Shown here: piece after piece, positions 9,842-19,764 of the stretch
Numbering within the stretch: position 1 is the stretch's first letter
Layout: the number at the start of each line of letters is the position of its first letter
DNA from: Limnobacter sp. SAORIC-580
GTDB lineage: Bacteria > Pseudomonadota > Gammaproteobacteria > Burkholderiales > Burkholderiaceae_B
DNA: 64,000 nt
Assembly (NCBI RefSeq): GCF_013004065.1
Contig: NZ_CP053084.1
Span: forward strand, 1,736,001-1,800,000
Direction of reading: 5' to 3'
Made by a program: the position numbers and the translations under genes
The notes under the pieces: generated by a model
What the model saw: the letters and a program-made list of their open reading frames with translations, nothing else
Databases searched by the model: none
Told to the model about the DNA's origin: nothing

Positions 9842-10582
9842 TTAAATTTGACCGGGCTTGCGGCCCGTGAGCAATTCGGCCACATGCAACACCTGCGTGT
9901 TGTCACCCATGCGACGCAATCGGCCTTCAATATTCAACATACAGCCCAGGTCGCCCAACACCACAGCCTGTGCACCGGTCGCTTGTACCTGCTCGCACTT
10001 GTCGGTACAAATTGCGCTGGAAACCTCGCCATACTTCAAGGCGAACGTGCCACCAAAACCGCAGCACTGCCGACTGTCTTTCATTTCAAGAATTTCTACG
10101 CCACCCATTTTGCCAATCAAGGTGCGGGGTTGATTCTGCACACCCAACTCGCGCAGCCCACTGCAAGAATCATGATAGGTAATCTGTTTAAGCTCGCTCA
10201 CCCCTAGCTTGACCTTGTCCAGGCCCAGCACATTGACCAAAAAGTCAGTGAGCTCGTAGGTGCGTGCAGCCAAACGGGCCGCGCGCATTTTCAAATCCGG
10301 GTCGTTCTTGAACACTTCGGTGTAATGGGTTTTTGTCATGCCGGCGCAAGAACCCGATGGAGCAACCACGTAATCAAACTGCTCGAACTCAGCCAGCCAT
10401 TTTTGAGCCAGCTTGTGCGTGCTATCTTGATCGCCTGAATTCCAGGCGGGTTGACCACAACAGGTTTGGGCCTGAGGCACCACCACCTCGCAACCGGCTG
10501 ATTCCAGCAACTCAATGGTTGAAAAACCGATAGAGGGCCGCATGGAATCCACAAGGCAGGTAACAAACAAACCGACGCGCAA
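9842..10582 (-). CDS. lutA: Lactate utilisation protein LutA/LldE (CCG-domain protein)
   Basis: Two cysteine-rich CCG domains are visible, with CCGQPAWNSG near residue 50 and CCGFGGTFA near 175, characteristic of LldE/GlcF-type proteins that bind iron-sulfur clusters or hand electrons on. The frame is open to 10657, but the conserved start of the family (RVGLFVTCLVDSMRP) begins at TTG 10582, preceded by GGGGA at good spacing; this gives 246 residues, close to the roughly 240 of LldE. First gene of lutAB, divergent from the IclR regulator, which is the likely controller. Confidence 0.9.
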   Translation of the reverse strand: MRVGLFVTCLVDSMRPSIGFSTIELLESAGCEVVVPQAQTCCGQPAWNSGDQDSTHKLAQKWLAEFEQFDYVVAPSGSCAGMTKTHYTEVFKNDPDLKMRAARLAARTYELTDFLVNVLGLDKVKLGVSELKQITYHDSCSGLRELGVQNQPRTLIGKMGGVEILEMKDSRQCCGFGGTFALKYGEVSSAICTDKCEQVQATGAQAVVLGDLGCMLNIEGRLRRMGDNTQVLHVAELLTGRKPGQI

Positions 10583-10720
10583 GGCATTTCCCCAAAATGA
10601 ACAAAAACTGTTCAAGTGTATGCAGCACGCCGCTTTCCGGCCAGTAGTGATAACCATAACGAGTGACGTATTTCACAATATGGTTTAAACTTCTCACTGC
10701 ATGAAAAGGAACTACCCCGT

Positions 10721-11521
10721 ATGAGCGAAGAGTCGGTTGGACGCACCAGTATTCAGGTGATTGAGCGAATGATGCAATTGTTGGATGCCTTGGCTGAACA
10801 CCAAGATCCCGTTGCATTGAAAGACCTGGCCCGCGACACCAAGCTACACCCCTCCACTGCCCACCGAATTTTGAATGACCTGGTGGCTTGCCGACTGGTT
10901 GACCGCACCGACCCGGGCTTGTACCGCCTGGGCATGCGCTTGCTTGAACTGGGCAATTTGGTGAAAGCCCGATTGAACGTACGTGATGCCGCACTGGAGC
11001 TGATGCGCAAATTGCACCGCCTGACTGGCCAAACCGTGAACCTGTCAGTTCGACAAGGCGATGAAATTGTGTACGTGGACCGCGCCTACAGCGAACGATC
11101 AGGCATGCAGGTGGTACGTGCAATCGGAGGCCGTGCACCCTTGCACCTGACATCGACCGGCAAGCTTTTTCTTGCGAATGAATCACCAGAGAATTTGAAG
11201 CTCTACGCCGAGAGAACCACTTTGCGTGGCACTACGCTGAACAGTCTGACCACGCTTGAAAAGCTGGAAAAGGAACTGTTGCTGGTGAGAACTGAAGGAT
11301 TCGCGCGTGACAACGAAGAACTTGAAATGGGTGTTCGTTGCATGGCGGCGGGTATTTACGACGATTCATCGAAACTGATTGCCGGTTTGTCTATTTCGGC
11401 ACCGGCAGACCGTATTCAGGAAGACTGGCTGCAAGAATTGATTCATACAGCGCAACGAATTAGCGCATCGCTTGGCTGGCAAGGGCGAGTTACCCCACCC
11501 AGCGGTCGATTCAGGCTGTAG
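10721..11521 (+). CDS. IclR-family transcriptional regulator
   Basis: A 266-residue regulator. The N-terminal winged helix-turn-helix is at about residues 10-65 (LKDLARDTKLHPSTAHRILN), followed by the IclR effector domain (GDEIVYVDRAY..., FARDNEELEMGVRCMAAGI). It is divergently transcribed from the lutAB-like genes with a 138-bp gap, so regulation of lactate oxidation by lactate or a related acid is a reasonable inference. Its stop is 2 nt from the stop of the convergent peptidase gene. Confidence 0.92.
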   Translation: MSEESVGRTSIQVIERMMQLLDALAEHQDPVALKDLARDTKLHPSTAHRILNDLVACRLVDRTDPGLYRLGMRLLELGNLVKARLNVRDAALELMRKLHRLTGQTVNLSVRQGDEIVYVDRAYSERSGMQVVRAIGGRAPLHLTSTGKLFLANESPENLKLYAERTTLRGTTLNSLTTLEKLEKELLLVRTEGFARDNEELEMGVRCMAAGIYDDSSKLIAGLSISAPADRIQEDWLQELIHTAQRISASLGWQGRVTPPSGRFRL

Positions 11522-11523
11522 TT

Positions 11524-12405
11524 TTATTTTGTCACGTATGCGGCAGTGCTGGGTGCCACGGCCATTACATATTCGCGAATACGCTCTGCGTCGGCAAACC
11601 TGGCCTGAGAGCCCAATGCATCCAGCAACACGATCACCAAGTTGCGATCACCTACCTTGGCCTTCATCACCAGGCAACGCCCAGCTTCATTGATAAAGCC
11701 GGTTTTTTGAACCTGAATATCCCATTCCTTGTTTTTGATCAGGCGATTGGTATTTCGGAAGTTCAATTGCCCCTTGCCCGACTGCACCGAAAACTGGGGG
11801 TCGGTTGAAAACTGGCGAATCAAAGGAAAGCGCTGGGCATGCAAAACCATGCGAGCCAGGTCGTTTGCGCTTGATTTGTTTTCAACTGAAAGACCCGTGG
11901 TTTCCGCAAAGTTGGTGTTGAACATGCGCAAGGAGGCCGCACGGCGGTTCATTTGAGCTACGCACGCTGCCAAACCACCTGGATAGCTGCGCCCCAAGGC
12001 GGAGGCAGCGCGGTTCTCAGAGGCCATGAGAGCCAGATGAATCAATTCACGACGGGTAAACTCACTTCCAGGCTTCAAGCGTGAACGGGTGTTTTTGTAG
12101 TAATCGATGTCTTCTGTGGTGATGGTAATCACTTCATCAAGATCAAGCCCTGCCTCTAGCGTGACCACAACCGTCATGATTTTGGTAATCGACGCAATTG
12201 GAACCACCGCAGAAGGGTTCTTGGCATACAGCACTTCGAGGGAATCTGCGTCGGCCACCAAAGCCACTGAGCTGTTCAAAGACAGTGGATCGTGAGCTTC
12301 CTTCAGGTTTGCACGCTCGGACTGGCCGGAAGCGGCCATTACAGCGGAGCCGAACACCATGGATAAAGCAAGAAGTGTTGAGCCAAGTAATGCTTTGTGG
12401 ATCAT
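11524..12405 (-). CDS. pbpG: D-alanyl-D-alanine endopeptidase, PBP7 type (serine hydrolase)
   Basis: A 293-residue periplasmic peptidase S11 protein with a signal peptide (residues 1-24, cleaved after VMA). The three active-site motifs are present: SxxK as SITK (about residue 72), SxN as SEN (about 129) and KTG (about 233). PBP7-type enzymes cut DD-crosslinks in peptidoglycan during wall remodelling. It is short and lacks the C-terminal membrane-anchoring helix of PBP5/6, which favours PBP7. Transcribed alone. Confidence 0.9.
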   Translation of the reverse strand: MIHKALLGSTLLALSMVFGSAVMAASGQSERANLKEAHDPLSLNSSVALVADADSLEVLYAKNPSAVVPIASITKIMTVVVTLEAGLDLDEVITITTEDIDYYKNTRSRLKPGSEFTRRELIHLALMASENRAASALGRSYPGGLAACVAQMNRRAASLRMFNTNFAETTGLSVENKSSANDLARMVLHAQRFPLIRQFSTDPQFSVQSGKGQLNFRNTNRLIKNKEWDIQVQKTGFINEAGRCLVMKAKVGDRNLVIVLLDALGSQARFADAERIREYVMAVAPSTAAYVTK

Positions 12406-12532
12406 GGTGTGTTGTCTTTATTATTCGAACGAATGTTTTGTTGGATTCTACGCAGAATTGGGTTAACCGCCAAGGCCCCAGATCGAGTGATAACAGGGTT
12501 TTAAGTCATCTAATTCGAGCGATTTCTTAAAT

Positions 12533-13510
12533 CTACCTGTTCAGTGTAGTTTTTAGGGGTTCTTGATAGTGTCGACCATAGTCGGCCAAGCGCTTGATTA
12601 CCCCAAGTTGCAAGTCGGTTAAATGCTCAAGGTCTGGAAAATACCCCCCTGCCATAACTGCGGCAACCGGCAAATTGCGGTGTTGCACCCATTCCAGCAC
12701 CACTTGGTCGCGCAGCCGAATACCCTCATCGCTCAAGGCCAATTTGCCCAAACGGTCAGATTGGTGAACATCGAGCCCCGCCACATACAACACCATATTT
12801 GGCGTAAATCGTTGGCTGACCTGGTTCAATGCCCTTTCCAGTTGTGTGAGGTATTCATCATCACCAGTTCCGTCAGGTAGCTCGATGTCCAGATCACTTT
12901 TTTCTTTCTGAAAAGGATAATTTTTCTCGCCATGCATTGAAAAAGTAAAAACGCTGTCGTCACCGCCCAAAATTTCAGCGGTACCGTCTCCTTGGTGCAC
13001 ATCCAGATCGATCACCAACACCTTATTCCCAAGGCCTAGGGTATTTGATCTGGTTTGATTTGTGTTTAACCAGGCAATTGCGTCTGTTTGATAAACGCGT
13101 GCAGCCACGGCCAAATCATTGAACACACAAAAGCCGCCGCCCTTGTTCCGCTTGGCGTGATGCGTACCCCCTGCCAAATTGACCGAAGCGCCGTGTTGCA
13201 GCGCACTTCGAACAGCCGACACTGTGGCACCCACGGAACGACGGGAACGCTCCACCATCCGTTCTGACCACGGAAAACCGATGTCACGTTGTTCATGTCT
13301 CGAAACATTGCCGGTTTCTATTCGTTCAATGTAGTAAGGACAATGTGCCAACGCCAACTGCCCTGGCGTTGCGGCGTTCGGTACAGATAATTCTATAAAA
13401 CAATCACTTGCATGCACTTTATCGCGCAGAATTCGGTACTTCTCCATTGGAAATCTGTGCCCTTGGGGCAATGGAAGAACAAATTCATCGGTATAAAAAG
13501 CTTCAATCAT
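12533..13510 (-). CDS. Histone deacetylase-like amidohydrolase
   Basis: A 325-residue member of the arginase/deacetylase superfamily. Visible motifs are LAGGTHHAKRNKGGGFCVFND (paired catalytic histidines), VLVIDLDVHQGDGTAEIL (metal-binding Asp-His) and the second metal Asp in GLDVHQSDRLG. Bacterial relatives remove acetyl groups from small molecules, polyamines or proteins; the substrate is unknown here. It is divergent from the phasin gene, with the phasin promoter between them. Confidence 0.9.
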   Translation of the reverse strand: MIEAFYTDEFVLPLPQGHRFPMEKYRILRDKVHASDCFIELSVPNAATPGQLALAHCPYYIERIETGNVSRHEQRDIGFPWSERMVERSRRSVGATVSAVRSALQHGASVNLAGGTHHAKRNKGGGFCVFNDLAVAARVYQTDAIAWLNTNQTRSNTLGLGNKVLVIDLDVHQGDGTAEILGGDDSVFTFSMHGEKNYPFQKEKSDLDIELPDGTGDDEYLTQLERALNQVSQRFTPNMVLYVAGLDVHQSDRLGKLALSDEGIRLRDQVVLEWVQHRNLPVAAVMAGGYFPDLEHLTDLQLGVIKRLADYGRHYQEPLKTTLNR

Positions 13511-13558
13511 GATTAATACAACAGAACGAACTTGATTTATTGCGTTGCAACATTTTTG

Positions 13559-13586
13559 TTGACAAGAGAATTTTTTTTGGTAGAAT
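13559..13586 (+). promoter_or_regulatory. Sigma-70 promoter of the phasin gene
   Basis: A consensus -35 TTGACA (13559-13564), 16-bp T-rich spacer and -10 TAGAAT (13581-13586), followed by a leader of roughly 60 nt. It fits the strong expression expected of a phasin. Confidence 0.75.
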
Positions 13587-13655
13587 TCAATTTGTGCACC
13601 GCATCAAACGGTGTCGAAAATAACCCTAGTGGTACGAAACCTGACGGAGCAAACT

Positions 13656-14213
13656 ATGATGATGACCCCCGAACAATTTCTCGACGTTCAAAAAGCCAAC
13701 CTTGAAAAGATCCTGGGTCTTAGCCAGCAATCGTTCAGCAACGTTGAAAAAGTGGTTGAACTGAATCTTAACGCTGTTAAAGCTTACATGGAAGACAGTG
13801 TTGAGGCCGTGAAAGCCTTGTCCTCTGCAAAAGACATTCAAGAATTCGTTGCGGTGTCAACATCAGTGACACAACCTTTGTCAGAGAAAGCTGTGTCCTA
13901 CGGCAAAGACCTGTACTCCCTGTCCTCTGGCATTGCTTCTGAAGCAGCCAAGCTGGTTGAAGAGCAAGTCGCCGAGAACAACAAAAAATTCGTTGAGCTG
14001 TTTGAGTCAGCCAGCAAGAATGCACCTGCCGGGTCAGAAAGTGCTGTCGCACTGATGAAATCAGCAATTACTGCAGCCAACACCGCTTACGACAGTGTAA
14101 GCAAGGCCACCAAACAAGCTGTTGAAATGGCAGAAGCCAACGTGGAAGCCGCAACCAAGGCAACCATCAAAGCCTCCAACACAGCCACTACAAAGGCCCG
14201 CAAAGCAGCTTAA
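13656..14213 (+). CDS. phaP: Phasin (PHA granule-associated protein)
   Basis: A 185-residue phasin of the PhaP1/phasin_2 type that coats polyhydroxyalkanoate granules. It opens MMMTPEQFLDVQKANLEKIL, is almost entirely amphipathic helix, and ends in an Ala/Thr/Lys-rich tail resembling other betaproteobacterial phasins. The ATG at 13656 follows GGAG at 7 nt; a GTG at 13611 is open but adds residues unlike the family. It has its own strong promoter and terminator. No PHA synthase is in this window. Confidence 0.93.
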   Translation: MMMTPEQFLDVQKANLEKILGLSQQSFSNVEKVVELNLNAVKAYMEDSVEAVKALSSAKDIQEFVAVSTSVTQPLSEKAVSYGKDLYSLSSGIASEAAKLVEEQVAENNKKFVELFESASKNAPAGSESAVALMKSAITAANTAYDSVSKATKQAVEMAEANVEAATKATIKASNTATTKARKAA

Positions 14214-14264
14214 GCTTGTTTTGCCTGTAAAGATGTCTCCTCGTTCCTCCTGGAACGAATTCTC

Positions 14265-14298
14265 AAAGCCTGCCCTCTTTTGTGGCAGGCTTTTTTTT
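14265..14298 (+). terminator. Rho-independent terminator after the phasin gene
   Basis: A 10-bp stem AAAGCCTGCC/GGCAGGCTTT (14265-14274 with 14284-14293), then a T-run to 14298. It overlaps the last codon of the convergent CinA-like gene. Confidence 0.9.
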
Positions 14299-15079
14299 AA
14301 TTGATTAACTCAAACTCGCAATTCATGCTTTCCAGAACTTTCACCAGTTCTGTAAACGCATTCGAAACTACTTCTTTTTTAGCAAAATCGCCCCTTGCCT
14401 TTACCCCAAGCTCAATATGACGAGCCAGTTTGTTGTCACCTACACTGGGCAGGCTATACAACTTGCAATCGGGGTACTGGGCCTCCAGTTGCTCCATCAC
14501 TGGCGTTATTCGGGCTTCTGGTGTGTTGAACAACAACAAAGCCCTCTTGTATTCAAGCTCCCGATGATGAAACTGAGGGTAGAGCGTATCGAGCACCCAT
14601 TCAATCATCGGCCAGGCCATTACCGGGAAACCAGGCACGAAGTGATGTTGCCCAATGGTGAAGCCGGCAATGCGGTTATAAGGGTTGGGTATCAGGCTGG
14701 CGCCTTCCGGAAAATCAGCCATGCGCAGCCGAAATTCATCCAGGGGCTGCCCGCTTTCCTCGCAACGCTGACGAATCAGTTCCACTGCACCTTCGTGGCG
14801 CACAATCGGCAGGCCCAGTGCCTGGGCTGCTGCTTGCCGTGTGTGATCATCGGGTGTACCGCCAATGCCCCCACAACTCAAAACAATGTGGTCGCTGGCA
14901 AACGAGCGTTTCAAGGTAGCGGTTAAAAACTCCCTGTCGTCACCCACCATTTGTACCCAAGACAAATGCAGGCCACGGGCGGTCAAACGCTCGATCACGG
15001 CAGGTATGTGTTTGTCTTGCCTTAAGCCCGACAAAATCTCGTCGCCCACTACAATAAGGCCAATTTTAGGTACTGCCAT
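14297..15079 (-). CDS. CinA-like molybdopterin-binding (MoCF) domain protein
   Basis: A 260-residue protein whose N-terminal half is a MoaB/Mog/CinA domain: IGLIVVGDEILSGLRQDKH at the start and VLSCGGIGGTPDDHTRQAAA near residue 85. It lacks the C-terminal nicotinamide-nucleotide amidase domain of full CinA. Stand-alone versions are widespread and are usually called competence/damage-inducible protein A without direct evidence. It lies 18 nt downstream of the EI24 gene and probably shares its transcript. Confidence 0.85.
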   Translation of the reverse strand: MAVPKIGLIVVGDEILSGLRQDKHIPAVIERLTARGLHLSWVQMVGDDREFLTATLKRSFASDHIVLSCGGIGGTPDDHTRQAAAQALGLPIVRHEGAVELIRQRCEESGQPLDEFRLRMADFPEGASLIPNPYNRIAGFTIGQHHFVPGFPVMAWPMIEWVLDTLYPQFHHRELEYKRALLLFNTPEARITPVMEQLEAQYPDCKLYSLPSVGDNKLARHIELGVKARGDFAKKEVVSNAFTELVKVLESMNCEFELIN

Positions 15080-15097
15080 TTTTTGCTCTTTGTGTAT

Positions 15098-15862
15098 TTA
15101 GTTGGATTCAATCGCGGGCATGTCGATTGTTTTGTTGTTTCTGACCTGCACGAGTGCACCCATATAATGGCGGGTAAATGCCAAAGCCGACATCACCGGC
15201 ATGATCAATAAAATTGGTGGAATGAAACTTAAAAATGCGCACACCAAACCGATCAACCAGGCGGAGGTGCTGTCGCGCTTTTTGATTTCTTTCATTTCCA
15301 GTTTGGTGGCATGCCCGGCCAAGGAATCGAACCTCATCACGGCCATGAGCAAATAAGCGGTCAGCAAAATAGGCAACACAAATGCCATGCCTGGCATGAG
15401 CCACAAAGGCAATGTGACAATCCATGCAATCAGAAAAATGACCACTGCTTTCAAAGTCACCCACAGACTCATGACCATGCCAGAGTCTCCCCTCTTTTCG
15501 ATGCCCTGAAATTCTCGCTCGGTCAGGTAATTGACCACAGGTGGAGTAACGTACAAACCTGCAAGCAACACGGCCGAAGTGGCCACAATCGGCCACAACA
15601 GACCAAACAAGGCCAGCGGCACCAAAATGACTTTCAACCAGCCCATGAATGCGGCGTCGGTTGCAACTGCATCGGCGGAAAAGTCAAAACCAAAATAACC
15701 CAGTGCCCAGGTCGCGGCATTGACCAATGGATCAACCGACAACCAGATAATTACAATCCAGAACACCGATGCAATGGCCACAGACACCAAAGTCAACATC
15801 AGCATTTTTGGGCGAAATGAATCAACCAGCGCGTTAAAAAGAATGGACATTGCGTTGTTCAT
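15098..15862 (-). CDS. EI24-domain integral membrane protein
   Basis: A 254-residue protein with about four to six membrane segments (near residues 20-50, 75-110, 150-190, 205-230), matching the EI24/CysZ-like family. CysZ imports sulfate in E. coli, but many EI24 proteins are uncharacterised. The ATG at 15862 follows GGGAAGG and lies just past the hrpA stop (15874); the open frame extends into hrpA, which is unlikely to be used. It is downstream of hrpA and upstream of the CinA-like gene, all minus strand. Confidence 0.82.
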   Translation of the reverse strand: MNNAMSILFNALVDSFRPKMLMLTLVSVAIASVFWIVIIWLSVDPLVNAATWALGYFGFDFSADAVATDAAFMGWLKVILVPLALFGLLWPIVATSAVLLAGLYVTPPVVNYLTEREFQGIEKRGDSGMVMSLWVTLKAVVIFLIAWIVTLPLWLMPGMAFVLPILLTAYLLMAVMRFDSLAGHATKLEMKEIKKRDSTSAWLIGLVCAFLSFIPPILLIMPVMSALAFTRHYMGALVQVRNNKTIDMPAIESN

Positions 15863-15873
15863 AAACCTTCCCT

Positions 15874-18800
15874 TTATTGTTGTCGCCTTGCCATGGTTTC
15901 CCATGCCTTTTGCAAACGCTTGACGGAAACTGGCATTGGCGTACGAAGTTCCTGGGCAAACAGCGAAACTCGCAGCTCCTGGAGTTGCCAGGCAAACTGG
16001 CTCAGGCTTTCATCTTCCTGACCTTTCAATTGTGAACTCGCACGGACCCAGTGTAATTGAAGATCCATGACATCTTTCATCAACTGTTTGTCTCGATCAA
16101 CCGCATTGCGCACTCGCTCAAGGCGTATTTGCGCCGCTTTCAAATAACGCGGGTAATGGGCCAATTGCTCCCACGGCTTTTTCAGCAAAAAACCCTTGGG
16201 CAGCAACCAGTTCAACTGGTTTTGAATGTCAGCAACGCATTCAGGGAATGATTTCGACAATGCCTGGAGTTTTTTGTTAAGTGCACTGTATTCATTCAGA
16301 ATAATCAAAAGAACTTTCCCGATTTCCTGGGCGATCAGATTCATTCGGCTGCGTGCCTCCTGCGCTTTGGTGTTGAACTCGTCTTGCGTGGTGGGCAATC
16401 CTGCTGCAAGCGCGCTTCGCATCAAAGTCAGCTTGATCCACTGCTGCTGCAGTTCTTCGGATGAGCCCAGCGGCATGTACAGCATGGCTACCTTCTGAAA
16501 ATCAATCAGGTTTTTGGTCAGGTACTTCAAAGGCTCCTTCAGGGCAATATTGAACAGGCGAAGCACGCCATCCAGATGTACTTTGCGGGCAATCTCCTCT
16601 TCATCGAATACCTCAATAATGCAATGCTCACCCATGTCTTTTAAAGCAGGATAACCAAAGAAGGTTTGACCTGCACGCTTGATCTCCAGCATGTCGGGCA
16701 AGCTGCCAAAGCTCCAGTCGGTGATTGGCTGATCGCTGAACGCACTGTTGCTGCCGGAGGAAGACTTTGCTGGATTGGGCGAAAGTTTGCGTGTTTCAGA
16801 GGCCGGTGAAGCAATGCCCGCCTGCCCTCCTACCTGAGCACGCACCTGCTCCACTACATCGGAGCTTTTGAAACTTTCCTGCGCCTTGCGGCCCCATTCC
16901 GCCTTCAGGGCTGACAAACTGCGCTGCATGTCCAGTTGACGCCCGTGTTCGTCGATCAACTTGAAATTCATGAAGTGGTGCGGCGGCAGGGTTTCAATCC
17001 GGAAATCGCTGAGCAATGGCCGTGCGGGTGTTTCACTGGCCACGAAATCGCGAAGGCGTTCCAGAAGCGGCTTTTCATACAAGTTTGAATCGAAATGCGC
17101 TTGAGCAAACTTTTCGGCAAATTGCGGCACGGGTACACAGTGACGGCGAAGCTTCTGCGGCAAACTTTTCAACAGCAGCAAGGCCTTTTCTTTCAACATG
17201 CCGGGTACCAACCATTCAGTACGGCCCGGGTTTACCTGATTCAACAGCATCAGGGGAATGGTCAGTGTGACACCATCGCGGGGGCTTCCGGGCTCAAAGT
17301 GATAAGTCAGGTCAAACGCCAAGCCGCCCATTTCCAGCTTTTTCGGATAAAACTCGGTGGTAATGTCGCCCGCTTTCTTGCTCAGCAGGTCTTCCTTGTT
17401 CAGGTACAGCGCTGCAAGGTCTTCCTTGCTGGCTTGTTTCGCCCAATTTTCCAGGGTTTGCTGGTTGTACACACCGGCCGGAAGTTTGTCGTCATAAAAC
17501 TGCGCAATCAGCGCCTCATCCACCAAAATATCCTGGCGGCGGGCTTTGTGCTCCAGCTTTTCCAGGTCTTCAACCAGCTTGCGGTTGTGTACATAAAAGG
17601 GCACGGTGGTTTTTACCTGTCCGGGCACCAGGCCTTCGTGAATCATCAACCTGCGCGCATCGGCTTGATTAAACCTTGCCAGGCTAACACGGCGCTGGGA
17701 GTAAATGGGTAAGCCATAAATAGTGCCTGTTTCCAGGGCTACGGCCTGACCAGAGCCCTTCTCCCAATGCGGATTGTTGTGGTTACGCTTCACCAAATGC
17801 GCGCCCACCTTCTCAATCCATTCGGGTTGAATTTTGGCCACACTGCGGGCATACAGGCGGGTGGTTTCAACCAGTTCGGCAGCCATGATCCATTTGCCAC
17901 CTTTTTTGAACAGGTTTGAACCTGGATGAACTGAAAACTTGATGCTGCGCGCGCCGAGATAAACCGGATCTGTCTCGTGCTTCAAACCGATGTTGCCCAG
18001 CAAACCCGCCATCAGTGCAAGATGAATTTGATCGTAGGTAGCGGGTGTGGCGTTCAAAGTCCACTTTTGGTCTTTCACCATGGCGGTAAGCTGTTGATGA
18101 ACTTCACTCCACTCACGCAGGCGGTTCGCGGACAGAAACTTGCGCTGGAGCGCATTTTTCATGTCACGATTTGTCAGATTTTGTTGTTTTAAATCAATAA
18201 AATAATTCCATAGCTTCAGAAAAGACATGAAATCAGATTCTGCATCGTCGAATTGCTGCTGGGCATTGTCTGCAGCCTCTTGAGCGTCAATCGGGCGGTC
18301 GCGTGGATCTTGAATCGACAAGGCAGCGGCCAACACCAGCAACTCGTTTAGGCATCCGCGCTGACTGGCTTCAAACAGCATTCTGGCAATTCGGGGGTCA
18401 AGCGGCAGTTTGGCCAGTGCCCGGCCTGTTTTGGTCAAGTGCCCAGCATCGTCCAGTGCATTCAGTTCACTGAGCAATTGATAACCGTCCGCAATCGCGC
18501 GCCCCATGGGGCGTTGCAGAAAGGGAAAGTCTTCCACCTCGGTCAGGTGCAGGCTTTTCATGCGCAAAATAACGGACGCCAGCGAGGATCGAAGAATTTC
18601 CGGGTCTGTGTAATCGGTACGGCCTGCGAAGTCGGCCTCGGCGTACAAGCGAATACAGACCCCATTGGCAACCCGGCCGCAACGCCCTGCCCGCTGGTTG
18701 GCCGATGCCTTGGAAATTCGTTCTACCTGCAACATTTCAACCTTGTTGCGGTAGCTGTAGCGCTTCACGCGGGCCACGCCTGAATCGATCACATAACGAA

Positions 18801-19764
18801 TACCAGGTACTGTCAGCGACGTTTCAGCCACGTTGGTGGACAACACAATGCGCCTGCGCCCGCTGGGTTTGAAAATGCGCTCCTGTTCCTGTGCTGTCAA
18901 CCTGGCAAACAGAGGCAAGATCTCCAGCGATTGCCTCAGGTTTTTGCTGAGAAAATTTGCCATGTCGCGAATTTCCCGCTCTCCTGGCAAGAACATCAAA
19001 ATGTCGCCCTGCCCTTCGCGGCAAAGTTCTTCTACCGCATCGAGTGTGGCTGCCTGAAAGGCATCTTCATCCACCTCATCAGCCAGGTTCACAGGTGCAT
19101 TCTTGCGCCTGCTGGTGTCAAAATCATTGGGGTCTTTGTAGCGCACTTCCACCGGGTACAAACGACCAGACACTTCGATCACCGGAGCGGGCTTGCCTTG
19201 GGCATTTTCAAAATGCTTGGAGAACCGCTCTGCATCGATGGTGGCTGAGGTCACAATCAATTTCAAATCAGGCCGCTTGGTGAGCACATCTTTCAAATAA
19301 CCCAGCAAGAAGTCGATGTTCAAGCTGCGCTCGTGCGCTTCGTCAATAATGATGGTGTCGTATTTCTTGAACAGCGGGTCGGTTTGGCTTTCAGCCAGTA
19401 AAATGCCGTCGGTTACCAACTTCACCGCGGTGCTGGCATTGGATTGGTCTTGAAACCGAATTTTGAAACCCACCCATTGGCCAATCTCGGAATTCAACTC
19501 TTGCGCGATCCGCTTGGCAGTGGCGGTGGCCGCCAATCGACGAGGCTGCGTGTGCACAATACTTTGCCCGTTCAAGCCCCGCCCAAGTTCCAGACACATT
19601 TTTGGCAACTGCGTGGTTTTACCCGAACCTGTTTCACCGCACACGATTACAACCTGGTTCGCTGCAATCAAATGCTTGATTTCGGCTCGCCTTTGTGAAA
19701 CCGGCAGCTCTTCGGGGTATCGAATTTCGGGTGGGGGCTGAAGGGTTTGTTCTTTTGACAACAC
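15874..19764 (-). CDS. hrpA: ATP-dependent RNA helicase HrpA (DEAH box)
   Basis: A 1296-residue DEAH-box helicase of full HrpA length. Walker A is GETGSGKTT (about residue 45), DEAH lies in IIIDEAHERSLN (about 140), motif III is SAT (about 175), and motif VI is QRAGRCGR (about 345). The helicase-associated, OB-fold and long HrpA-specific C-terminal domains follow. HrpA acts in RNA processing and rescue of stalled ribosomes. It heads a minus-strand unit with the EI24 and CinA-like genes and is divergent from argA. Confidence 0.96.
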   Translation of the reverse strand: MLSKEQTLQPPPEIRYPEELPVSQRRAEIKHLIAANQVVIVCGETGSGKTTQLPKMCLELGRGLNGQSIVHTQPRRLAATATAKRIAQELNSEIGQWVGFKIRFQDQSNASTAVKLVTDGILLAESQTDPLFKKYDTIIIDEAHERSLNIDFLLGYLKDVLTKRPDLKLIVTSATIDAERFSKHFENAQGKPAPVIEVSGRLYPVEVRYKDPNDFDTSRRKNAPVNLADEVDEDAFQAATLDAVEELCREGQGDILMFLPGEREIRDMANFLSKNLRQSLEILPLFARLTAQEQERIFKPSGRRRIVLSTNVAETSLTVPGIRYVIDSGVARVKRYSYRNKVEMLQVERISKASANQRAGRCGRVANGVCIRLYAEADFAGRTDYTDPEILRSSLASVILRMKSLHLTEVEDFPFLQRPMGRAIADGYQLLSELNALDDAGHLTKTGRALAKLPLDPRIARMLFEASQRGCLNELLVLAAALSIQDPRDRPIDAQEAADNAQQQFDDAESDFMSFLKLWNYFIDLKQQNLTNRDMKNALQRKFLSANRLREWSEVHQQLTAMVKDQKWTLNATPATYDQIHLALMAGLLGNIGLKHETDPVYLGARSIKFSVHPGSNLFKKGGKWIMAAELVETTRLYARSVAKIQPEWIEKVGAHLVKRNHNNPHWEKGSGQAVALETGTIYGLPIYSQRRVSLARFNQADARRLMIHEGLVPGQVKTTVPFYVHNRKLVEDLEKLEHKARRQDILVDEALIAQFYDDKLPAGVYNQQTLENWAKQASKEDLAALYLNKEDLLSKKAGDITTEFYPKKLEMGGLAFDLTYHFEPGSPRDGVTLTIPLMLLNQVNPGRTEWLVPGMLKEKALLLLKSLPQKLRRHCVPVPQFAEKFAQAHFDSNLYEKPLLERLRDFVASETPARPLLSDFRIETLPPHHFMNFKLIDEHGRQLDMQRSLSALKAEWGRKAQESFKSSDVVEQVRAQVGGQAGIASPASETRKLSPNPAKSSSGSNSAFSDQPITDWSFGSLPDMLEIKRAGQTFFGYPALKDMGEHCIIEVFDEEEIARKVHLDGVLRLFNIALKEPLKYLTKNLIDFQKVAMLYMPLGSSEELQQQWIKLTLMRSALAAGLPTTQDEFNTKAQEARSRMNLIAQEIGKVLLIILNEYSALNKKLQALSKSFPECVADIQNQLNWLLPKGFLLKKPWEQLAHYPRYLKAAQIRLERVRNAVDRDKQLMKDVMDLQLHWVRASSQLKGQEDESLSQFAWQLQELRVSLFAQELRTPMPVSVKRLQKAWETMARRQQ

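Noticed and set aside
12422..12437. Inverted ATTCG-AA-CGAAT before the PBP7-type gene
   Set aside because: The arms are short and the centre asymmetric; not enough to call an operator.
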